A stretch of DNA of 64,000 nt. Origin: Aphrocallistes beatrix. Taxonomy: Eukaryota; Porifera; Hexactinellida; Sceptrulophora; Aphrocallistidae. Positions 31,680-39,300 of the stretch are shown here, piece by piece. Location: the NCBI GenBank assembly GCA_963281255.1, contig OY725489.1, forward strand, positions 7,552,768-7,616,767, in the 5' to 3' direction. The notes under the pieces are model-generated. The model was given only the letters and a program-made list of their open reading frames with translations. It was not told the origin of the DNA and made no database searches. The position numbers were made by a program, and so were the translations under genes. The first letter of the stretch is position 1, and each line of letters begins with the position of its first letter.

Positions 31680-31840
31680 TGGGTTTATCTAGGATTTTCC
31701 AGTCCGGCACTTTTTTGAAGATAATAAGAGTTATATGGCACCCAAACAGGGGTTTATCTTGTAATTCCAGGGGTGATGGCAACCCGGTACCTTGGCTATA
31801 GCACCTATAAGTGCCGTCCGAGGAGCTGGATAACCCGCTG
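31680..31840. mobile_element. MITE family M copy 2
   Basis: It contains GGTTTATCTAGGATTTTCCA, CCCAAACAGGGGTTTATCTT and GCACCTATAAGTGCCG. It matches the copy at 8428-8630 apart from an internal deletion of about 40 bp. Confidence 0.8.
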
Positions 31841-32418
31841 ATCTCCTCTATGCGTAGAAGCATAGGCACCAATTTTTATTTTACATGTAGTTAAACAATA
31901 AATAAATGAGATTTGTCAGGTTTCCCCCAGCTCCAATCTGGGGGTGGGGGGTTGGATCCCCTCCCCCAGGTCTCCATCATCGCCGTCTATGCACTATGAA
32001 TAGCATTAATTTCTACTCTTTAGCTAATCTAATATTTATCATTTTTAAGCTGCTTAAGGGTGATGCTACATACATTTTGGTAAGTTAATAGGATTATATA
32101 GTAATCATGAGTTGATGTAAATTCAATTAACAATCAATTCAGACAGTTTGTCTCAGAGTGTATGCTGGTACTTGTAGCCTCTTTATACCAAAATTTAGTT
32201 TTAGTAATATCATAGACTAACTACATCATTCGTAAGGGTACATATCCACGCCCACCCATGAACCCACCCCCGCTAAAGATGTAGTGTATTCTATAAAGTC
32301 CTTAGCAGATCTTGCTTAGCAGACCAAGATCTTCTGTATTAGGAAATGGTAGTAGCATCAAGACTATAAATTTGATTTATCTACTCACTCTTTAATACAA
32401 AATTAAGTAAGAGCTAAT

Positions 32419-32712
32419 ATGACAGACATTTACGACCCAAGTTTCTCAGTGCAGGATTTAGCTACGATGCGAACGAAAGACATTAACAAATTATTCAAAG
32501 ACACAAATGTTTCGAAGGAGGACGCCAGTAAATTACGCTATCAAAGACGGCGACTCAAGATTAAAGAATACAGTAAAATACACCATCAACGTGTTAAAGA
32601 TATGCTTGACACTCTTGAGAAGGAGAAAGATAACTTGGAAGCGGAGTATATGACTTTACAGGCAGAAGTTACGTATTTAAAAGGACTGAAATGGTATTAT
32701 GAACACAAGTGA
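32419..32712 (+). CDS. Small-Maf-like bZIP protein with an altered basic region, 97 aa
   Basis: A single-exon frame. Residues 13-40 (DLATMRTKDINKLFKDTN, then VSKEDASKL) match the extended homology region that precedes the basic region in Maf proteins. RYQRRRLKIKEYSKIHHQRV (41-60) aligns with the Maf basic region, keeping RR.LK and the Tyr. The near-invariant Asn is replaced (by Ile or Lys, depending on alignment), and the Cys-Arg pair becomes His-His. A short leucine zipper follows, with Leu at heptad-like positions in MLDTLEKEKDNLEAEYMTL and LQAEVTYLKGL. Small Mafs lack an activation domain and dimerise with CNC or Bach partners. Here DNA contacts may be altered or lost. A TATAAA-like stretch sits at about 32292. 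Confidence 0.7.
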   Translation: MTDIYDPSFSVQDLATMRTKDINKLFKDTNVSKEDASKLRYQRRRLKIKEYSKIHHQRVKDMLDTLEKEKDNLEAEYMTLQAEVTYLKGLKWYYEHK

Positions 32713-32830
32713 AATTGTAAATGTTTAATATTTTCTATATATTTGCTGAATATCGTCGTTAATTGTAATCTACGTATATTAAGTTTAAATATGTAATCAA
32801 TATTTTCTTGCAGAGGGATCTTATGTGAGT

Positions 32831-33380
32831 TATAGTAGAACCTCATTAATACGAACCTATGCACGAAAATACAGTCGACTCTGCTTTTTCTAGTTGGTAC
32901 TAGCTTAATCAGGGTTTCATCCAGCTTTTCTATGATATACGCCTAAAACATACCTCTGATTATTTCCTTGCTCCAAGCCTATGCATTCATATAACGATAT
33001 TAGGAGCTGAGGCAATTTTTTGCGTGCCTCGATTTATATTCGTTTAAATCAAGGTTGCAACCGAATAGTTCAATATTCGGTTAGACCAAATACTATTAGG
33101 TAAATACAGTCGACTCCGCTTAATAGGGTCACATCGGTCAGAGGACATTTTGCCCCGATTAAGCGGAGAACCCTATTAACCGAAAATATTTGGTATTAGC
33201 TTCTATGTGTGAGCTATTCTGGTCCTGCCAAAAGTGGCCCGATTAAGCGGTTGACCCGATTAAACAGTGACCCTATTAAGCGGAGTCGACTGTATATGTA
33301 TATCACTCGGGTAAATACAAACCGGACAAGATGACTACATTTCGGGGTCGCTGGTATTTGTATTAATGAAGTTCTACTGT
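32831..33380. mobile_element. Family R MITE hosting a composite family A element
   Basis: The host ends are TATAGTAGAACCTCATTAAT and ATTAATGAAGTTCTACTGT, a CAGTAGAACCTCGTTAATACG-type TIR of the pogo/Tigger kind. Other R ends lie at 33433 and 34419 (CAGTAGAACCTCGTTAATAC). The interior 32870-33294 is the composite described separately. Confidence 0.72.
32870..33294. mobile_element. Composite family A element carrying intron sequence
   Basis: The left end is a partial family A terminus, TACAGTCGACTCTGCTTTTT. Next come about 210 bp (32893-33104) nearly identical to 21548-21757, which is intron 2 of the MGCCFS gene plus the start of foldback Q. Last is a full family A MITE (33105-33294). Both outer ends are family A TIRs next to TA, so the whole 425 bp is bounded like one transposable unit. 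Confidence 0.8.
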
Positions 33381-33472
33381 CAATGAATAGCCAAGTTGGG
33401 ATCAATTATTGATACCAACTTGCCTATACATTCACAGTAGAACCTCGTTAATACTATTTGGCTGCGAGCTTT

Positions 33473-33673
33473 CTAAATCGGTACTAGCATCGTTAGTGTC
33501 ATCGATAATATATCAGCACAATCATGATTATGTTGCTTTAGTCTAGCAACTTGTCCTTGCATCTCCTTCCCACACTTCTTACATGTTACACGACAGCCCG
33601 CTTTACCTATTACTCTTTTTGTTTCAGAATATTGCCACACAAAGCTACTATTCATCCAGACATGATGAATCAC
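33473..33673 (-). pseudogene. BED zinc-finger fragment of an hAT transposase
   Basis: The minus-strand frame contains SSFVWQYSE followed by CRVTCKKCGKEMQGQVARLK and QHNHDC. The pattern of Trp, CxxCGKE, RLKxH and HxxxC is the BED-type finger found at the N-terminus of hAT transposases. It continues into AT-rich sequence with no catalytic domain, so it is a relic or an orphan exon. Confidence 0.72.
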
Positions 33674-34481
33674 AAGCAGTAATATTGTGGTTATATTATA
33701 AGTATGACAAGGTCAAAAGTCAATATTTTGATTTTTTAATTGATTTAAATCGTGATTTAAATCAATGATTTAATCATTTGATTTAAATTAAAACGGCCCT
33801 GGTATCAAACAGAGGCGTTGAGAGGGTGAAGCACATATGGCTAACGCCTCAACTCAATAATTATGTACCGCACCCTTGTTTCACTTTGAAGGCACCCTGG
33901 CTGCATCCTAAAATTTGGTTGCCTATTCTTCTGGTGTCAAGTGACTCAACAAGCAAGTTGCTATAATACTCTATATAACGGCCACCTGTACATAATGGTC
34001 ATTTCTGGCTAGTGGCTTTTGTGGCCGTTATAGACAGGTTTACTGTGCCTGTAACATATCGAATGCTGATCTATCTCTCTTAATAATATTGAACTTTCAT
34101 GATAATTTTTATGGAAAAGATGCGAGTGTATGAAGACTATTGACATACCAGTGCATGTATGTAATTAATACAATTCTTATCTCGATAGGGGGAGGTACCA
34201 AGCTGATGTAGGGCGGGGAAAAAGCATTTCTTGTTATGCCCCACCCAAAATAACTCGCATTTGAACTATACATACTCGAATAGTATTATAACTGTAAGAT
34301 GATGTCTTGTAATAATATACTGCTTTTTCATTCCACTTTGAAGAGTATGGAGTTACAACCAATTCAACCACAGATTAGCTATTGAAAGTTTTGATTGGGT
34401 GCTAGTGCTTAATTCTACAGTAGAACCTCGTTAATACGAACAGGTATTCTATCCCTATGGATGACAATGACGTCATAATTC

Positions 34482-34600
34482 CATGATGAGTCGACATTTT
34501 GGTCTGAACTCAGAACGTAGTGGAGCCATAGCCAAAATACTCCCACATGCCAAAAATCAGCTTTCTGCGCCTGGCAGTTTCTTCATCTCTGATAATACCA
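34482..34600 (+). repeat. Dispersed repeat V copy
   Basis: TGAGTCGACATTTT, GTGGAGCCATAGCCAAAA and AAAATCAGCTTTCTGCGCCT occur in the same order here and at 37741-37845. A short fragment is at 40430-40460, and the start alone appears inverted at 12500-12520. Confidence 0.7.
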
Positions 34601-34629
34601 CACAAGGGACAGGTCAAAAATTACCCTCA

Positions 34630-34821
34630 TACAGTCGACTCCGCTCAATAGGGTCACTGTTTAATCGGGTCAACCGCTTAATCGGCCCACTTTTGGCAGG
34701 ACTGGAATAGCTCTCACACATTGAAGCTAATACAAAATATTTTCGGTTAATAAGGTTCTTCGCTTAATCGGGGCAAAATATCCTCTGACCGATGTGACCT
34801 TATTAAGCGGAGTCGACTGTA
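34630..34821. mobile_element. MITE family A, full-length copy
   Basis: 192 bp, in the opposite orientation to the copies at 10408 and 12239. The ends are TACAGTCGACTCCGCTCAAT and TTAAGCGGAGTCGACTGTA. Confidence 0.9.
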
Positions 34822-34829
34822 TACCATAC

Positions 34830-34999
34830 ATGCCAACCTGAGGCATGATAAAAGCGGGGCGCAGCGTTGAATTTCGCGGGACATGGCAGGAAGCAATAGA
34901 AAAGTACTATACATAGACTACAAAAAAATCGGGACATAATTGGGAAATTCCATGTATCAGCGGGACACTCGAGATAAAACGGGACAATTGGCAAGTATG
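34830..34999. mobile_element. MITE family E, copy with both ends
   Basis: The ends are ATACATGCCAACCTGAGG and GGGACAATTGGCAAGTAT. The body carries GCGCAGCGTTGAATTTCGCG and AGAAAAGTACTATACATAG. Confidence 0.75.
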
Positions 35000-35477
35000 A
35001 TATACAGGTGACAACTGTATAGAGTGGCTGTTATAGCAGCAGGTATCACGGTAAAATAAGGCTTGACCAGTCCTTATTATTACAGTTAAATCTAATTGAA
35101 TGATATCTATGAAAAGCAGATAATTATTAGAATTTGAATCAGATGGAATGTCAAAAATCAGTAAAAGCAAACACCAAACAGTGCACAAGAGTGCTAAATC
35201 AAAATAAAAATGAAAAAAACCCTAACTGAATCAAACCACAATAAAACGGACTGGAACAATTGAATGAGAGAGAAAGATGAATGAAATGGATTGAAAAGAC
35301 ACACACTGAGAGAGAGGGATTAATGGGCGTCTGGTGGAGAGGGAGGAGGTGTTAATTGTCCTGTCGCGTCGATCTGTGGCTCTTTTAGAGACATTTTCTT
35401 GAAGCTTGAACCTAATTATTAAGAAGTTAATATGGTTGGAAATGCAAAGTATAGTGTAACCAGAGGAATTATAACCA

Positions 35478-35590
35478 AAACCTATACTAGCTCTTTCAAC
35501 CTTTTTTGGCCATGGATCCCCTATAACAATTTCCTATATTCTGTGGACCACTAAGGGGTCAATGGACCCCAAGTTGGGAACAACTGACTA
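35478..35590. mobile_element. Short hAT (Charlie-like) relic
   Basis: TTTCAACCTTTTTTGGCCAT at the left and CCAAGTTGGGAACAACTGAC at the right are typical decayed Charlie-type termini, with GGGGTCAATGGACCCC between. A similar relic is at 44066-44200. Confidence 0.55.
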
Positions 35591-35886
35591 GACAGTTCAA
35601 GTTTTTCTGTCAACATAACTGTACATCAAATAGTATAGATATTTTAGAATAGTAAATCCAATTGGCCTAGGCAAAAGATAAAAATAAACCGACTGAAATT
35701 CCCCGACTATTTTGTAATGGATTTGCCACAGATAAAACATCTTTACAGAGACCCTGTGACAAAAATCCCGGAGGAGTCATCACCGATTGTTAAAAAGCCG
35801 AATTTTAAGAGGACCGAATTAAATTCTTAATCATAGTATGTACGACCTTCGAAATGAGACTCGAGCACCTGCTTCCAAATGTCTAC

Positions 35887-36236
35887 CGAGTTGCACGCGG
35901 GCCGAAATTTGTAACCGCGGCCCGTACTTATAAGTTAACCCGGCCCGCAAGACGCCCGCATAAATATTTTTGGCCCGATTTGTAAGTTACCAACTATAGA
36001 GAGACACTTATGGAATCCTTTTATGGGAGTGAGTTTCTGCAAACACAAATAAGTGGAAACTAACAAAGTTCCATTTACGTAAGTATTCCTTAATTGGCAC
36101 CTCATGACAGTTAAAAAAAACATCGTCTCGGTTGTCATCGCGGGGAGTCCTGCCAAGATTTCCGGCCCAGGGGCTCGCAAACTATTATATTCGGCCCGCG
36201 GACCGATAAGAAAAGTCGGCCCGCATGCAACTCTGA
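35887..36236. mobile_element. GC-ended element family D, copy 3
   Basis: The ends are GAGTTGCACGCGGGCC and GGCCCGCATGCAACTC. The core is close to copy 1 (2005-2360) but without its internal tandem duplication. Confidence 0.8.
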
Positions 36237-36355
36237 TGTACTAAAGATTTTTTAACATTTTAGACTAGGATTAGATCACCAAATTAAAAGCCATTGCCGA
36301 TATCTGCCAAATATTAATAAAGGATTTACTAAAAATAAAAAAAATCTTCTCAGAC

Positions 36356-39300
36356 TTAGCGAGAAAAAAACGATGGAAAAAAACCGAGCTCAAAATAAAA
36401 AGCCTTCAACCAACCTAATTGAGCGAAATCTTGCTTTCTACTCCCCAGTCTACTCTGTTTCGGATACACACTATCCTGATAGGAATCCATCGACACAGTA
36501 CTGAACTTGGTATTGGATTGAGGAGCTGTATTCGATTCATTCATTTTAAACCAAACACTGTTGTCTGAATGATCGTGAGGAGTGAAGAACTGCTCGGGAG
36601 GAGGAGGTGGGAGGAGGATAGGGTAACGAGGAAAGTGAAGTGGCTACAATAAACATAATCTTATCACGATAGGAATACATTTTTCAGAGATGTGAACATA
36701 TTGTGCGGATACAATATGATTATAACAATATAGTCAAGTGTTGTTTCAAATTTTTAAAATTGACAAATTTTGAGATTTTTTGTGCGATATTAATTATAAC
36801 AGTAGGACAGACATATTTAAAGATTTTATCTCCTTTATAATTAATTAACCTCAGGCGCCCGAAGGGCGCCCCGGCGGACACTTTGTGTCCGCTAGCCGCG
36901 CAGCGCAAGCAAGCGAAGCGCACTTGTCATAATCTTATCACGCTAGGAATACATTTTTTGCAGAGATGTAAAAATATTGTGTGGATACAATATGATTATA
37001 ACAATAACAGTAAAGTGTAAATGATTGAACGATCAAGTTACTAGTAGTAGAGTGCTGCTCTACTACTAGTAACTTGATCGTTACAAATTGTCCTCCTGTA
37101 ACGAAATATCCTGTAACGAATAGTTGTGAAAAAGTTAGTGTCTCTAATCATAAACTCATCATTTGACACCTACATGCCATTTTCATGTCTCTATACTTTG
37201 CCAATTCCTCAATCAATTCGAACAACAAAAAATCCTAGTGTATGGTTATATTAAATACATAATTTAAAAGATGTGCTACGTAGTAGATTGTAGTGCACTT
37301 CGAACTTTGCAAAAAGGCATATGGCGTTCCACCCTATCAAATTCATAAAGACATCTCCCCATAGCAACTGTATTAATAAGTAATTACTGCTATGATATGG
37401 TTAAAACGTACAGTTAGAGAGTGCATCGGAGAGGGCGTGTGGGAAGGTGTGTGATCAGGAGAGAACATTTTAACCTGATCGAAATGAGATGTCATGGGTT
37501 GAGTGTGCGTTGAATTGGGGTGTGGAAAAGGATAGACGAAATGTGCGGCATCATTCTGATTCATCGGGATCATCTGCTGGCGAGATGTTGTAGGAAATCT
37601 GCTGCTCGTATCGGCCTATGGATATAAGGGAGATAACATCTCTAAATTTGTCTGTCTTAAGTAATGATAACGTCATAACAGGGTGATGAGTCATCATTTT
37701 CTGATGAGAGTTGTATCATATGTGAAGAATATTAATATACACATGAGTCGACATTTTCGTTTGAGGTCATGACTTAGTGGAGCCATAGCCAAAAGACTCC
37801 CACCTGCCAAAAATCAGCTTTTTGTGCCTGGCAGTTTCTTCAATCAATTCGTTATATATAGAAGGATTTACTACTTGTTAATTAATATTTCAGGTATATA
37901 AGAGACTTTTAAAGAATATAACCGCACGGATGAATGTAAATTTACAGCACAACTTTATTCTAAGGGATTATAAAAATAAAATTATTGAGTTGAGGCCTTG
38001 GTCGCATGTGCTGCGTCCTCGCTAATGAAAAATGGATATTTCAGATACAAGGACTGTTCAATGAATACAAACACAGGAGTGATTTGATTTCGTAGGAGAG
38101 AATCACTGTCAAACTTACATGGCAATAAGGCATCGTAGGGAGATAAGGTGTTGGAGAGAGTGAATACATCATCGGGCTCTATACACAATACAGATAAACC
38201 TATAAATGCAGCATAGGCACTAAGTTTTGAAAATAACTAAGAGCTTAGCTTAAAAGTAGGTAGAAATTTGATTGTTATTTTCGTGTACAGAGTGACATTG
38301 TATATTTTCGTACATCGCCTATGCTGTAAGGACATCTTCCTTACTCTCTATGCTAGGAGCTGCACTAGTTAGGTTTAATTGTCTGAGAGAAACTTACGAT
38401 CTTATCACCACTGCTTGGTGTGTAGACTGGGGAATTGCTGGAGTTGATGAATATTTTGATTTGACCGCTGATGAACTCTAGAAAGACAGAAAATTTTGAT
38501 TAGAAAATAAGTAGGATTTTGATCTGAAAAGTGGAATTTGTATTAATTAGTATTGAAATCCACATTTTTGATTACAGTTCTACATTGGTTTTCTGATCAA
38601 AATATAGTCTCGAAAGTAATCAATCACAAATACACGGTTATTTAATATAGAAACGTAACTACAAATGTTCTCACATGTTCTCTACCTGAGTATCAAGGTT
38701 CCTAATCGGTTCCTAGTTCGGTATTTTTGTTGAAAATGATAATTTTTAAAGGCCTGTTGTATGACAGTATTACTACCTCATTACCAGTACCATGGATAAA
38801 CACATACTATGACAGAAGTACACTACAGCGATTATATAAAAGTTTATAAAGTAAAAAAAGGAATAAAATCTAAATTATTAATAAGCATTTATTAATTAAA
38901 ACATAAGCATACCTTGATTGGCCTTTGGAAACTGACCTCCCTAAAAATAACTATAATAAACAGCACAGTCCACGCATAAGGACATAAGATCTGAATTAAC
39001 AAGAGTATTGCTACAGTAAGAAACCAGTTATTACGAGAAACCCAACATTTCAGGAAATTAATGTAAATTTCTGTATCTAGCAATTTCGATTTTCTATATG
39101 CCTGCGTAAAAAATAAATATAAATTTCCTGAATTTTTCAGGGATTTTGCGCAATCACTGGTTTCATTATCTTGCTGTAACACAAATATATATCGCCACAT
39201 ACCTGTTTTCGTATAGCAGGTCCAATGTTTAATTTCTTCTCTTTGTAGTAGATGGTCTTCTAAAAATGGAAATCGTCAATGCATATATGTATGGTGACCA

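Larger units (their letters stand above)
22696..32418. other. Long gap with repeats and weak exon-like pieces
   Basis: I recognise no confident gene here. Landmarks annotated separately: foldback at 23185-23665, a family A dimer at 24266-24594, an hAT relic at 24784-25385, a possible plus-strand exon at 26419-26537, families C, E and P at 27890-28493, 140-bp repeats at 29910-30265 and family M at 31680-31840. The stretch 25629-25841 is an open frame following CTAATACAG and shows no known motif. Bases 28500-29750 and 30420-31670 are AT-rich with nothing I can name. Confidence 0.45.
32713..36355. other. Gap of nested MITEs between bZIP and Boule
   Basis: Annotated elements: families R and A (32831-33380), a BED-finger relic (33473-33673), families Y and K (33810-34055), a V-repeat (34482-34600), family A (34630-34821), E (34830-34999), an hAT relic (35478-35590), a decayed family I relic (35640-35830) and D (35887-36236). 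Bases 33715-33790 are an AT-rich run of TTGATTTAAAT motifs. Bases 35050-35470 show no feature I can name. No gene is evident. Confidence 0.5.

Noticed and set aside
32313-32321. TGCTTAGCA upstream of the Maf-like gene as an autoregulatory MARE
   Set aside because: It has the right half-sites, but the spacing is shorter than a Maf recognition element, and such 9-mers are expected by chance.
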